Shown piece by piece: positions 7,397 to 16,446 of a stretch of 53,300 nucleotides of DNA. The notes beneath the pieces were generated by a model. It was not told the DNA's origin and did not search any database. It saw only the letters and a program-made list of their open reading frames with translations. Numbering within the stretch: the first letter of the stretch is position 1; every line of letters begins with the position of its first letter. A program made the translations under genes and the position numbers. Origin of the DNA: JACIWG01 sp049969935 (GTDB taxonomy: Archaea; Thermoproteota; Nitrososphaeria; JACIWG01); NCBI GenBank assembly GCA_049969935.1, contig JBMFNX010000007.1, positions 1-53,300 of the forward strand, given 5' to 3'.

Positions 7397-8460
7397 TTTA
7401 CCACCTTACTCAACTTTTCTGGAGAATCAGGGTTTAAACCTTTTGCTAGGGAAAGATAGTATGCGAGGATTTGTATCATTGGAGCATAGACTATGGGTGA
7501 AATTGTGTAAGGTGTTTCTGCAACTATCTGTTCATCCACACTAAAGTCTACTGGCCTATTGTTAACAAAAAGTATTTTACCACCAAAATTTTTAATCCTG
7601 TTTATCACATCAGCATACAATTTTTCACCAATACTACTGTGTCCTAAGATTATGGTCAAACTTTTTTCGCTTGTCAACTGGATTGGGCCGTGCAAGAATT
7701 CTCTTAAAGCAAAACCTTCAGAGGGAATTGTGCATGTTTCCTTCACTTTAAGTGAAGCTTCTATAGCAGACGGATAAAGCAGACCACTTCCTAAGACAAA
7801 CACGCGGTCAACATATGAGATTTCTTTTGCAAAGGTTTCAATCTTTTCTATATTCCCTTCTATAGCGTGCCTAACATTATCGTGAGCGTTTTCGAGCACT
7901 TCAATAAGATCATGATATTGACTATTTTGTACCCGTCCAAGAAGATGAGAGAGGTCTGTTGCAAGGGTTAAAAGGACAGTTAATTGTGTAACATAAGTTT
8001 TTGTTGCAGCCAAGGCCTTTTCTTCACCCGCATAAGTGTAGAGGGTGTCATCACATAGTAGTGAAAGCTGGCTTCCAACCCTGTTTGTTAAACCCACCTT
8101 ATAGAATTTTAGTTCACCAGCCCACTTTACTGCATTAATAACGTCTAAACTTTCACCGGACTGGCTTACTGCCAAAACTATTGATGGTGGAGAGGTTTTT
8201 GGAACCCAAAGTGGGAACTCTGAAGCATATATTGCGGTAGCATATGTTCCAGAAAGTTGGAAAAAGAGGTATTGGAATGATAGTAGTGCATGAAAGCTTG
8301 TCCCTGACCCAGTTAAGTACATTGTTCCCTTAAACCTTCTTAGAATATTATTTGAGACCCTTTCTATCTCCTTTTTATTTTTTTCTAATGTCTTGTAAAT
8401 TACTGCCGGTTCTTCCATTATCTCCTTTATCATATTATGTTCGTAGCCTTTCTGCATCAT
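7393..8460 (-). CDS. SIS-domain glucosamine-6-phosphate isomerase/deaminase (GlmD-like)
   Basis: 355 residues with two SIS domains as in the isomerase half of GlmS, but no glutaminase domain. Motifs are IKEIMEEP at the start, LTGSGTSFHA, VLAVSQSGESLDVI in the first SIS domain, GSGLLYPSAIEASLKVKE in the second, EGFALREFLHGP, and the C-terminal KGLNPDSPEKLSKVV tail carrying the catalytic Lys of the family. It should interconvert fructose-6-P plus ammonia with GlcN-6-P, as reported for archaeal GlmD. It overlaps the nucleotidylyltransferase upstream and the HAD gene downstream by four bases each, so all are translationally coupled. The direction in vivo (making or degrading GlcN-6-P) is unresolved. 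Confidence 0.85.
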   Translation of the reverse strand: MMQKGYEHNMIKEIMEEPAVIYKTLEKNKKEIERVSNNILRRFKGTMYLTGSGTSFHALLSFQYLFFQLSGTYATAIYASEFPLWVPKTSPPSIVLAVSQSGESLDVINAVKWAGELKFYKVGLTNRVGSQLSLLCDDTLYTYAGEEKALAATKTYVTQLTVLLTLATDLSHLLGRVQNSQYHDLIEVLENAHDNVRHAIEGNIEKIETFAKEISYVDRVFVLGSGLLYPSAIEASLKVKETCTIPSEGFALREFLHGPIQLTSEKSLTIILGHSSIGEKLYADVINRIKNFGGKILFVNNRPVDFSVDEQIVAETPYTISPIVYAPMIQILAYYLSLAKGLNPDSPEKLSKVVK

Positions 8461-9740
8461 AGTACTTCATCTCCAAAGCTTTCTACAAAATATTCTTGTT
8501 TTAATAAGATTTTCTTATTCGGTTCAACATCCTTGTAGACGATAACACCTGGACCCACTACCGAGTTTGGACCCAATCTTACACCTGGCATGATCATGCA
8601 GCCAACACCTATTCTAGTTCCTTCTCCAACAATTGCACCAAGTTTAGTTCTTTTCGTGTCAATAATGTTGTTGTTGACTTTAACCTTAACCATGCTCTGG
8701 TCTAGTCTATAGTTTGCTGTTATGGTACCGTATCCGAATAGACAGTTATCACATATTATGCTGTCACCTATAAAGTTTGAGTGGAAAAAGCAATTGTCTC
8801 CAACATAGGAGCGTGTTATTTCAGTAGAATAGCCTATACTACAGTTTTCTCCGATGTGGCTGTAGTCTCTAATCAGCACGTTGTTTCCTACAACAGTATT
8901 TTTTCCAATATAGCATGGGCCTTTGATTACTGCACCTTCAAGAACCTTAACATTATCTTCTAAAATCACGTTTCCTAAAATACAGGCTTTTTCTGAAATG
9001 CTTGCACTTTCCTTTATTATTGGATTCTTTATGGATTTTAGAAAATATTTTAGGGCATCAAGAATATGCCATGGATATTTTATTGCAACCCATTCACCAT
9101 CATATTCTACAACCTTAACCTTGTAGCCATCGCTAATCATATTTGTTAATGCACATTCGTATACATCATCCTGTAGACTGTCAGTTCTTTCCATGTAATA
9201 GATTAGTTTCTCCACATCCTTGTGTAAATGAACAACTATATTAACAAGATTGCTTGGCTCTCTACCTTCACCTGGCTTCTCATGTATGCTTAAAAGTTCA
9301 AGCTTATCATTAACAACAAGGTATCCTCCAGGAAAATAGTTGTGAACCCTATAGCCAGTTATAAAGGAAGAGTAGGCACCATCCCTACTTTCTCTCAAAA
9401 TTTTCTCATAAAGATTTTGATCAAATATGTCATTAGGGTTAACGACCAAAATTTCGTCATCTAAAATTTCTTCTTTTGCAGTCAATAGTGCGTCAGCCAT
9501 ACCCTGAGGATGTTCTTGGACAAAGACCTTTACATGGAAACCGGCATTTTTGCAAACATTTTTTATTGCATCAACATTAGTTGGATTTCCAACTATGATG
9601 AAATCCTTGAAGCCAGCATTGAAGGCTTGCGTTATATGATGCTCTAGCAAGGTTTTTCCAAGAAACTTTATTAGGAACTTGTCTCTGGTGACTGGAAACA
9701 TCCTTTTCCCTATACCACCACATAAGAAGACAACTTTCAT
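8457..9740 (-). CDS. Sugar-1-phosphate nucleotidylyltransferase with left-handed beta-helix acetyltransferase domain
   Basis: 427 residues. The N-terminal nucleotidyltransferase domain has CGGIGKRMFPVTRDKFL (7-23), VVNPNDIFDQ (99-108) and the EWVAIKYPWHILDAL segment (216-230). From about 245 on there are hexapeptide repeats of a beta-helix, with His320 (FFHSNFIGDS) and GTITANYRLD (338-347). That pairing resembles archaeal bifunctional GlmU-like enzymes such as ST0452, which acetylate GlcN-1-P and make UDP-GlcNAc. It is the first gene of the amino-sugar operon, with a TATA-like TTATATAT about 36 bases upstream. The precise sugar and nucleotide are inferred from neighbours. Confidence 0.85.
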   Translation of the reverse strand: MKVVFLCGGIGKRMFPVTRDKFLIKFLGKTLLEHHITQAFNAGFKDFIIVGNPTNVDAIKNVCKNAGFHVKVFVQEHPQGMADALLTAKEEILDDEILVVNPNDIFDQNLYEKILRESRDGAYSSFITGYRVHNYFPGGYLVVNDKLELLSIHEKPGEGREPSNLVNIVVHLHKDVEKLIYYMERTDSLQDDVYECALTNMISDGYKVKVVEYDGEWVAIKYPWHILDALKYFLKSIKNPIIKESASISEKACILGNVILEDNVKVLEGAVIKGPCYIGKNTVVGNNVLIRDYSHIGENCSIGYSTEITRSYVGDNCFFHSNFIGDSIICDNCLFGYGTITANYRLDQSMVKVKVNNNIIDTKRTKLGAIVGEGTRIGVGCMIMPGVRLGPNSVVGPGVIVYKDVEPNKKILLKQEYFVESFGDEVL

Positions 9741-9846
9741 ATTGACATTCTACCCACATTTCAGTCACATTCCATATATAACTTTTAATTTAGATAGCAT
9801 TAAATAGAAACTAATTTATATATCCAAATATTATCTTTACCATGGG
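9741..9846. promoter_or_regulatory. Divergent promoter region, amino-sugar operon and tdh
   Basis: On the plus strand TTTATATA (9815-9822) lies about 27 bases before 9845, so tdh transcripts begin at or within two bases of its GTG. On the minus strand a TATATA element around 9773-9780 lies about 36 bases before ATG 9740, leaving a short leader. The two TATA boxes are separate, so the promoters can be used independently. Confidence 0.5.
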
Positions 9847-10893
9847 GTGTCTATTTTGAAAGCTATAGGTAAAACAAGAAAGGGGCCGGGAATAGAAGTT
9901 TTTGATATAGAGGAACCAAAAGTTGGGCCAGACGATGTGCTTGTGAGGGTTAAAGCAACAGCAATATGTGGTACAGACCTACACTATTACCATTGGGATG
10001 GCTATGCTGAAAGGCATAACCCAGGTTTTCCAAGAGTCTTAGGCCACGAATTTTGTGGTGATGTTGTTGAGGTAGGCGAAAATGTTAGGACACTTAAGGT
10101 TGGTGATAAGGTTGCTGGAGAAACCCATATCCCATGCAGGACATGCTATCTCTGTAACACTGGTAGAATGCACATTTGTAAGAATATGAAGATTTTTGGT
10201 GTTGACACATTATATGGTTCCTTTGCACCGTACACGGTCTTGCCTGAAATTACAGCAGTTAAAATCCCTAACGAGATCGGATATGAAGAGGGAGCCCTAC
10301 TTGAACCATTCGGGGTAGCATTACATGCAGTTTGTGAAGCAAACATTAAACCAGGAGATGTTGTTGTGGTTACAGGATGTGGTCCGATAGGACTTTTTGC
10401 ACAGCAGCTTGCAAAGATTTCTGGAGCGTCAATGGTTGTTTCAACCGATACAAGAGAGTATAGGCTCAATCTTTCGAAAAAGATAGGGGTTGATGAAGTG
10501 ATTAATGTACTAAGTGTTGATCCTGTAAGTAGGGTTAGGGAGTTGACTGATGGAAAGGGAGCGGACATTGTTATAGAACTTTCTGGAGCAAATGTTGCGG
10601 TCAAGCAGGCTCTCGATATGGCGGCACTCAATGGCAAGGTTGTTTTTGTTGGTACAACACAGAAGCCGACAGAAATAGATACAACAAACCAAATTCTGTA
10701 TAAGGAGTTAAGGGTTTCTGGGATAACGGGTAGAATAATGTTTGATACATGGTATAGGAGCATCATGCTTGTTAGAAACAAGACAGTAGATATAAGTAAG
10801 GTTATCACGCACAAGTTTTCATTGGATGATGCACAGAAAGCTTTTGAGCTGCTCGATAAGGGGGAAGCTGGCAAAGTACTTTTTATCCCCTAA
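9847..10893 (+). CDS. tdh: L-threonine 3-dehydrogenase (zinc, NAD-dependent)
   Basis: A 348-residue medium-chain dehydrogenase. Catalytic zinc residues are Cys41 (ICGTDLHYYHW) and His67-Glu68 (GHEFCGDV). The structural zinc lobe is C97-x2-C100-x2-C103-x7-C111. The Rossmann motif is GCGPIGLFAQQLAK. The C-terminal GITGRIMFDTWY segment is the feature that separates threonine dehydrogenases from other polyol dehydrogenases. It oxidises threonine to 2-amino-3-ketobutyrate. GTG 9847 fits a leaderless transcript from the TATA box at 9815-9822. TTG at 9856 would give the more usual MKAIGKT N-terminus, so the start is uncertain by three codons. Confidence 0.85.
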   Translation: MSILKAIGKTRKGPGIEVFDIEEPKVGPDDVLVRVKATAICGTDLHYYHWDGYAERHNPGFPRVLGHEFCGDVVEVGENVRTLKVGDKVAGETHIPCRTCYLCNTGRMHICKNMKIFGVDTLYGSFAPYTVLPEITAVKIPNEIGYEEGALLEPFGVALHAVCEANIKPGDVVVVTGCGPIGLFAQQLAKISGASMVVSTDTREYRLNLSKKIGVDEVINVLSVDPVSRVRELTDGKGADIVIELSGANVAVKQALDMAALNGKVVFVGTTQKPTEIDTTNQILYKELRVSGITGRIMFDTWYRSIMLVRNKTVDISKVITHKFSLDDAQKAFELLDKGEAGKVLFIP

Positions 10894-10897
10894 CCAA

Positions 10898-12304
10898 TTA
10901 TTTTTTAAAATAATTTTTTACTTGATCAAAATAGTATTTTAGGGCTTCTAGAAAGATTGAGGGTTCCCCTAAATGTAGGATAAATAGTGATGCGAGAATA
11001 TATGCCATCGGCGACATTGTTACCACATAAAAGCTGTAAAGGGTCCTATTACCTAACACGTATACGCCAACATATCCTAAGAAGGAGAAAACAAACCAAA
11101 GTGAGGGTATAGAATATTTCTTGTATCCTTTCAAGTACAAGTATGGGATGAAGAGGAGGAAGATTATTGCCATAAGATATATTACAGGATTAACTCTGGC
11201 AGCAAGGTCTGGATTAAAGTGTAATGCAAAGGGATTCTGATTGTAAAACCAGCCCCATGGGGGTGAAGTTGGAGGCCCTTCAGGACGGGATGTAATATGC
11301 CATTTTAGACCATTTTCGAGTTCACTGTACCATTTACTGAACCCCCAACTAAAGATTAGAGGAATATTCGATGAAAGCCATACAAGTGGCGGTATAATAA
11401 AGGAGTAGCATACTGTTTTCATTAAATTCACCTTAAACAGTAGGAAAATTGTTATTAGGGCAAGAATTGGGAAAACTCCGGTTAATTTTGCGGAGGCAGC
11501 GAGCCCTATAGAAATTGATGAAAGCAGATACTTTTCTTTTAAAGCAAACCACATGGATAGAGAGATAAAAAATGTTACGTATATGTCGAGCATTGCAATA
11601 GACGACATTGCAATAAATACGGCGTCAGCGAAGGCGCAAATTATGATTAGTATAGGAAGAAGAATGTTGTTCGAAATCTTGTATACAGTAAAACATAATA
11701 TGATTAGCGTTAGTGTTCCCATTAATATCCCGGGTATTCTCCAGCTTATTGGCTTGTCTCCAAAAATTAGCATACTTAATCCTATAAGATATTTTACAAG
11801 AGGAGGATGCTCGGCATTCATATAATATTGGATGTTTTGAGTGTCCGGATAATTGTATCCGCTTTGAATAATACTAGTGTACTTGAACTGTTCTAGAAAT
11901 TTTTCTCTATCCAATACTTTTTCGGTTACGATAGAGAAGGCTGGGGTTTTATTATATTTTATAATTATTTTTCCACCATATTCCTGTTCTAGAAAATTTT
12001 CAAGCCCGCTTTCGTAAGCCTCTTGCCAATAAAATGATTGGAAAAATATTGTGTAATGGTGCATGCCACTATCGTCAACATAAGATGGTTGAACATGAAA
12101 TATTTCTCTTAGAATGTTTCTTGATGAACTAACATACCAGCATTCATCTGATGCATACCCAATTGTTCCTGTTAAACTATTTGCAATAGAGTATGTGTAG
12201 AAAGCGAAAGAGAGTATCCCAAATAATGTTACAAAAAACACAACCTTTCTAACATTTTTCTGGAATTTAGAAAAAAAGTCTTTCAACAATTCGATTACCT
12301 CCAT
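10898..12304 (-). CDS. Multi-pass GT39/PMT-like glycosyltransferase
   Basis: A 468-residue membrane protein with an N-terminal membrane segment, a sizeable extracytoplasmic part, then the motif NAEHPPLVKYLIGLS typical of the ArnT/PMT/GT39 superfamily, and many hydrophobic helices afterwards (about 9-10 by eye). Such enzymes transfer a sugar from a polyprenyl-phosphate donor to lipid or protein on the outer face of the membrane. It overlaps the upstream dolichol-phosphate mannosyltransferase by 10 bases, so donor synthesis and use are probably coupled. It converges with tdh, with only four bases between the stops. The T-rich palindrome at 10897-10914 in its last codons could terminate both. 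Acceptor unknown. Confidence 0.75.
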   Translation of the reverse strand: MEVIELLKDFFSKFQKNVRKVVFFVTLFGILSFAFYTYSIANSLTGTIGYASDECWYVSSSRNILREIFHVQPSYVDDSGMHHYTIFFQSFYWQEAYESGLENFLEQEYGGKIIIKYNKTPAFSIVTEKVLDREKFLEQFKYTSIIQSGYNYPDTQNIQYYMNAEHPPLVKYLIGLSMLIFGDKPISWRIPGILMGTLTLIILCFTVYKISNNILLPILIIICAFADAVFIAMSSIAMLDIYVTFFISLSMWFALKEKYLLSSISIGLAASAKLTGVFPILALITIFLLFKVNLMKTVCYSFIIPPLVWLSSNIPLIFSWGFSKWYSELENGLKWHITSRPEGPPTSPPWGWFYNQNPFALHFNPDLAARVNPVIYLMAIIFLLFIPYLYLKGYKKYSIPSLWFVFSFLGYVGVYVLGNRTLYSFYVVTMSPMAYILASLFILHLGEPSIFLEALKYYFDQVKNYFKK

Positions 12305-13341
12305 ACAATAAATTCACTGAACATATAGTTTGCTACAAACCCGCATACAATACCTATTGCATCAGCAACTAAATAGTTTACTCCAAAAAGAAGTAGAAGT
12401 GCATAGACTACATAATTTATTAGGGGACCTAATGCTGAACCATGAAACTTTATTAGACGATAGAATATGTTACCGGATCGCCTATCTTTAAAAGTCCAGA
12501 AGTCATTTAAGATAAAATTGTTGATTATAGAAAGTTCTATGGAAAGAATTGCTGAATAGAGTTCAGGGAAATTATAAAATTTTACCATAAGCCATAATGA
12601 GCCAAGGTTGACTACTACACCTGATAAGCCTACTGTCACAAACTTTAAAACCCTATATTCTGAAAGACGCATTAAAAGCTTGATATAATTTAATATTTCA
12701 TTTAACCTCATTTTACTTTTTCCAGCCTTCCTCGATTTGAAAACATATGGAACTTCAATAACCCTACTGTATCTGCCCTTTTCCAAAAACTCTAACAATA
12801 TTTTATAGCCTTTAGCCTCAAATTTGACGCCTCCAATAACATCTTTCTTAAACATAAAGTAGCCTGATAATGGGTCTTTAACAGACCTACACCTCTTTAG
12901 CAAGAGATGGGCTAAGAATAGGGCGCCTTTCGATATAATCCTCCTTATAAAACTCCAGCCTTCTATACCACCACCTTCAACATACCTTGATGCTACAACA
13001 ATATCATATCCTTCCCCAATTTTTGTATACATTTCTCTCAAAGTTTGAGGGGGATGCTGTAGGTCAGCGTCAATAACACCTATAGCATACCCCTCTGCCA
13101 AATTAACACCATCAAGGATAGCACTACTTAAACCAAGCTTACCGGGTCTATGGATAACCCTAATATTGCCAATCTCCTTTGAAAGTTGTTCAACAAACTC
13201 TCCTGTACCATCTGGACTATTATCGTCAACAACTATGATTTCAAAATTTAAGCCCTTTAATGATTCAATAACCATTTCTATCAATTGGCCAACATTTTCT
13301 CGTTCATTGTATGTTGGTATTATAATAGAAAGGTCTTTCAC
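12295..13341 (-). CDS. Dolichol-phosphate mannosyltransferase (GT2) fused to GtrA domain
   Basis: 348 residues from GTG 13341. The catalytic GT-A domain starts at KDLSIIIPTYNERENV and holds VVDDNSPDGT and GVIDADLQHPP (the DAD metal site), plus DPLSGYFMFKKDV. It is followed by a C-terminal GtrA-like domain of four membrane helices beginning LKFVTVGLSGVVVNLG. It makes polyprenyl-phosphate-hexose on the cytoplasmic face, and the GtrA part may help flip it. An in-frame ATG at 13386 adds a hydrophobic, non-homologous 15 residues, so I chose the GTG. It is co-transcribed with the GT39-like gene. Confidence 0.85.
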   Translation of the reverse strand: MKDLSIIIPTYNERENVGQLIEMVIESLKGLNFEIIVVDDNSPDGTGEFVEQLSKEIGNIRVIHRPGKLGLSSAILDGVNLAEGYAIGVIDADLQHPPQTLREMYTKIGEGYDIVVASRYVEGGGIEGWSFIRRIISKGALFLAHLLLKRCRSVKDPLSGYFMFKKDVIGGVKFEAKGYKILLEFLEKGRYSRVIEVPYVFKSRKAGKSKMRLNEILNYIKLLMRLSEYRVLKFVTVGLSGVVVNLGSLWLMVKFYNFPELYSAILSIELSIINNFILNDFWTFKDRRSGNIFYRLIKFHGSALGPLINYVVYALLLLFGVNYLVADAIGIVCGFVANYMFSEFIVWR

Positions 13342-13457
13342 ACCAAATAGCAAATTCTCGATAAATATAACTGTTGTCAACCACATTTTATGAATATAAT
13401 ATTTTTTAAATTATTTTTATAGCAGCTAAAATTACACTCGTATGGAGCAGGTGGAGA

Positions 13458-14189
13458 ATGGTTTCGGCTGTTGAAATATCTAATCTTATAAAAGTTTTTG
13501 GGACAAAGAAGGCTTTAGATGAATTGAATTTAAAGGTTGATGATGGAGAAATTTTTGGCCTAATTGGACCCAATGGTGCTGGAAAAACCACTACATTAAG
13601 AATTATTGCGACATTGCTTAAACCAACTTCTGGTAATGTTAAAGTTTTTGGATACGATGTAGCTTCTGAGCCTGAGAATGTCAGGAAACTTATTAGCTAT
13701 CTTCCTGAGGAATCAGGAGCCTACAATAATTTGAGTGGACTAGAGTATCTTAAGTTTATGGCCTCCTTTTACGCTAAAAATAGGGAAGAAATCGAATCCT
13801 TTGTTCAAGAGGGTGCAAAGATTTCTGGCTTAGAGGAAAGACTTAATGATAAAATCAAGACTTATAGTAAGGGTATGAAGAGGAGACTTCTTGTCGCGAG
13901 AACGTTGATGACTAAGCCCAAGCTTGCCATACTGGATGAGCCTACAAGTGGCTTAGATGTCTTTTACGCCCACTATGTAAGAGATGTGATAAAAGAATAT
14001 GCTAGAAAATATCGTGTAACTGTCCTACTTTCAAGCCACAATATGCTTGAAGTCCAATATTTGTGTGGCAAAGTGGCTCTAATAAATAATGGTAGAATTG
14101 TTGAGGAAGGAACTCCGGAAGAGCTGTTTAGAAAGTATCAGTCAAATAATCTTGAAGAGGTTTTCATTAAGGTGAGCAGATATGGTTAA
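13458..14189 (+). CDS. ABC-2 type exporter, ATP-binding subunit
   Basis: 243 residues with Walker A GPNGAGKTT, Q-loop region YLPEESGAYNNLSGLEYL, signature-like YSKGMKRRLLVARTLMTKPK, Walker B LAILDEPTSGLDV and switch His in SSHNMLEVQ. The signature reads SKGMKRR rather than SGGQ, which is common in NatA/DrrA-type ATPases. The C-terminal EGTPEELFRKYQSNNLEEVFIKV is typical of this class. It overlaps the permease gene by eight bases, forming a two-gene exporter of the drug, Na+ or multidrug resistance type. Substrate unknown. Confidence 0.9.
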   Translation: MVSAVEISNLIKVFGTKKALDELNLKVDDGEIFGLIGPNGAGKTTTLRIIATLLKPTSGNVKVFGYDVASEPENVRKLISYLPEESGAYNNLSGLEYLKFMASFYAKNREEIESFVQEGAKISGLEERLNDKIKTYSKGMKRRLLVARTLMTKPKLAILDEPTSGLDVFYAHYVRDVIKEYARKYRVTVLLSSHNMLEVQYLCGKVALINNGRIVEEGTPEELFRKYQSNNLEEVFIKVSRYG

Positions 14190-15480
14190 TGCGTTAACAA
14201 CATTAATAATCAAGGAAATTAAAGAGCTTCTAAGAGACCCAAAGATTCTTGTGGGAACAGTACTGATGCCACTGATAATGTTTGGAATACTTGGTTCAAT
14301 ATTCAATATTTCCATGAGTTCAGCTCGAGAAAGTTTTGAAAGCATTTCTATCATTGTTGTGGATGAGGATAATGGCTGGGTTTCTAGTGCCTTCAAAAAT
14401 TTTATAGAAAATTTTTCGGCAACAAAGGTTAATGCATTCTACGTCCAAAACCTTAATATTGCTTTAGAAGAGCTTAAGAGAACAAATGCTTCTGGAATAA
14501 TATTTCTTCCAAAAGACCTTTCACAAAATATTTCTAAAGGAGTTCGTGGAGAAATTTTTTCCTACGTTTCCCTAAACACACTTTCAATAATGGAGCAGGG
14601 TAAAGCTGCAACATTCCAGTCTCTAGTAGAAGCCTTCAACAAAATACTTTCATTACAGATAATTTCAAGCAAGATACCTTCTATGGATCCAAGCTTTGTA
14701 TCAAACCCTATTGCTGGAGAATACTATACATATTTTAGGGGAAATGTTGTAAATGCTTCTCCTCAAACAATAACTGGAACACTCTATCTCCAAATGATGA
14801 TGATGCCAATAGTTATCATGATAATGCTCTTTTCAGCTATGACTATGGCGTCAACTGCAATAGCTTTAGAAAAGGAAACAAAGACGCTTGAAACGCTTTT
14901 AACACTGCCAGTTAATAGACTTACAATTTTGGTTGGAAAACTTTCAGGCTCACTTTTTGTAGCAGTTTTAGGAACTGTAGCCTACCTATTCGGTTTCAAC
15001 TATTACATGAGTTCCCTAACAGGAGGCTTTGTAGAGCAGCAGAACATTGACCTTTCAGCACTCGGCATAACAATCACACCTTTAGGCTACACTCTAATGG
15101 GAATAGTATTTTTCATATCAATCATTGCAACATTAGCCCTTGCAGTATCATTTTCAGTATTTTCAGAAGATGTTAGGAGTGCACAAACTTCCATAAGCTA
15201 CATTTACATTATCATCCTTGTACCAACACTAATACTTATGTTCATAGACATAAACACTCTTCCAATGATAAGCCAAATTCTAATATACCTTATACCTTTC
15301 ACTCACACACTTGTTGCTACAAAAAATATTTTGATAGGCGATTACACGCTGCTTCCATTAAACATCGGATACCTAACAATATTCACTGTAGCCATATTGT
15401 ATGTGGCAGCAAAACTTTTTACAACAGAAAAAATCTTTACTACAAAGATATCTTTCAAAAGAAAAAGGGCTAAAGAATAG
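14182..15480 (+). CDS. ABC-2 type exporter, permease subunit
   Basis: 432 residues with ABC-2 membrane topology: one N-terminal helix (GTVLMPLIMFGILGSIF), a large extracytoplasmic domain of about 170 residues, then five or six helices starting near LQMMMMPIVIMIMLFSAMTM. The conserved ALEKETKTLETLLTLPV motif, which meets the ATPase, follows the second helix. It is translated from within the ATPase reading frame, so the two subunits are coupled. The basic C-terminus (KISFKRKRAKE) should be cytoplasmic. Substrate not deducible. Confidence 0.88.
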   Translation: MVNALTTLIIKEIKELLRDPKILVGTVLMPLIMFGILGSIFNISMSSARESFESISIIVVDEDNGWVSSAFKNFIENFSATKVNAFYVQNLNIALEELKRTNASGIIFLPKDLSQNISKGVRGEIFSYVSLNTLSIMEQGKAATFQSLVEAFNKILSLQIISSKIPSMDPSFVSNPIAGEYYTYFRGNVVNASPQTITGTLYLQMMMMPIVIMIMLFSAMTMASTAIALEKETKTLETLLTLPVNRLTILVGKLSGSLFVAVLGTVAYLFGFNYYMSSLTGGFVEQQNIDLSALGITITPLGYTLMGIVFFISIIATLALAVSFSVFSEDVRSAQTSISYIYIIILVPTLILMFIDINTLPMISQILIYLIPFTHTLVATKNILIGDYTLLPLNIGYLTIFTVAILYVAAKLFTTEKIFTTKISFKRKRAKE

Positions 15481-15497
15481 TTTTAAATTGCACATAA

Positions 15498-15872
15498 CTA
15501 TTCTTTTACTTTAAAAAGAAGCCAGTATACTCTACCCCCTTCTTCCCTAAACTTTATAAGCTGATATACGCCAGAAAGCTTCTGCCCAAAAAGCTTGAAC
15601 TTTATTCTATTAACAGAATATTCTATAAGCTCATATTCTCCCCTATCAAATATTATAACTTCTCCAGCACCATAGTAGCCTTCAGGTATTCTACCACTAA
15701 AGTCCGCATATTCTATTGGATGATCTTCAACTTGAACAGCCAACCTTCTTACTCCAGGCTCCAATGGAATATCTTTCGGTACAGCCCAAGATTTTAAAAC
15801 GCCTTCAACTTCCAGTCTTAGGTCAAAGTGGTGTCTTCTAGCCCAATGCTCTTGCACAACAAATATTGGCAT
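15498..15872 (-). CDS. Stand-alone LigD-type 3'-phosphoesterase domain
   Basis: 124 residues matching almost exactly the phosphoesterase module of bacterial LigD. The active-site set is present: His9, His15, Asp17 and Arg19 in QEHWARRHHFDLRLE, and His51 in QVEDHPIEYADF, followed by GRIPEGYYGAGEVIIFDRG. The enzyme removes 3'-phosphates and terminal ribonucleotides to leave a ligatable 3'-OH. Bacterial LigD fuses it to ligase and polymerase modules. Free-standing copies are known in some archaea, including Candidatus Korarchaeum. No Ku, ligase or primase gene is in the window. It follows a flavin-reductase gene by five bases, so the two share a transcript. Confidence 0.88.
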   Translation of the reverse strand: MPIFVVQEHWARRHHFDLRLEVEGVLKSWAVPKDIPLEPGVRRLAVQVEDHPIEYADFSGRIPEGYYGAGEVIIFDRGEYELIEYSVNRIKFKLFGQKLSGVYQLIKFREEGGRVYWLLFKVKE

Positions 15873-15877
15873 AAACG

Positions 15878-16399
15878 CTATCTTCTAACAACATTAACTA
15901 TTTCTGCAAAGTAGCAGGTGTGATAGTCATTTTTTGAGTAAAATCTGTCTCTAACATGTGATGGGACATCATCTGATTCTATATCTTTTTTGAATATGAC
16001 CTTACATTCTAAAGTTATTTTTGAGTCCATTAAACTTGGACTTTTAACAACCTTAGACCCTTCAACCCTTAAACCAAGTTCCTTAACCTTATCCACAAGT
16101 CTTCCCGACCTAGTACCGCAAAATTCTATAACATGGTCAAAACCTTCAGGTGGAACATTAACAGTAAAATCGCCTGTCTCCTCTACAAGTTCATGAGTGT
16201 AACGGGATTTTCTTATATACGCTATAAAAAATGGTTTATACCATAGTATTCCAATGTTAGCCCAGCCTATGGTCATAACATTAGCTTTACATGCTTTACC
16301 AGCAGAAGCTAAAAGTAAGCCCTTTTCTTTAAGACTCTCTAATATTATTGGGATAATTTGGTAAAGCTCGTTAGCCGATGACATAAGCCAGTGTTTCAT
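15878..16399 (-). CDS. Flavin reductase-like FMN-binding protein
   Basis: 173 residues of the flavin-reductase/flavoredoxin split-barrel family. Landmarks are KANVMTIGWANIGILWYKPFFIAYIRKSRYTHELV (FMN contact strands, broken here for description), GDFTVNVPP and CGTRSGR. It probably binds FMN and takes part in reduced-flavin or iron-linked redox chemistry; the physiological electron donor is unknown. A shared, symmetrical TATA element (16416-16423) predicts initiation near 16393, so the in-frame ATG at 16384 may be the real start rather than 16399. It is divergent from the DtxR-family regulator and next to its predicted box, so it may be metal-regulated. Confidence 0.82.
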   Translation of the reverse strand: MKHWLMSSANELYQIIPIILESLKEKGLLLASAGKACKANVMTIGWANIGILWYKPFFIAYIRKSRYTHELVEETGDFTVNVPPEGFDHVIEFCGTRSGRLVDKVKELGLRVEGSKVVKSPSLMDSKITLECKVIFKKDIESDDVPSHVRDRFYSKNDYHTCYFAEIVNVVRR

Positions 16400-16415
16400 A
16401 GAATGCCTATTAAAA

Positions 16416-16438
16416 CTTATAAATTAGGTATATCCTAA
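16416..16438. promoter_or_regulatory. DtxR-family box and bidirectional TATA element
   Basis: TTAGGTATATCCTAA (16424-16438) is a perfect TTAGG/CCTAA palindrome around five bases, closely resembling the TTAGG...CCTAA half-sites of DtxR/IdeR boxes. It abuts and slightly overlaps the TATA element TTATAAAT (16416-16423), which can act in both directions. A further CCTAAGTT half-site (16450-16457) repeats 16434-16441 across the start of the regulator. Binding would block TBP access and give metal-dependent autorepression of the regulator-transporter operon and perhaps of the divergent flavin-reductase genes. Confidence 0.6.
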
Positions 16439-16446
16439 GTTTGGAT

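Noticed and set aside
10897..10914. ATTATTTT/AAAATAAT palindrome as an operator
   Set aside because: It lies in the terminal codons of a convergent gene pair and is a simple A/T run; a termination role is more likely.
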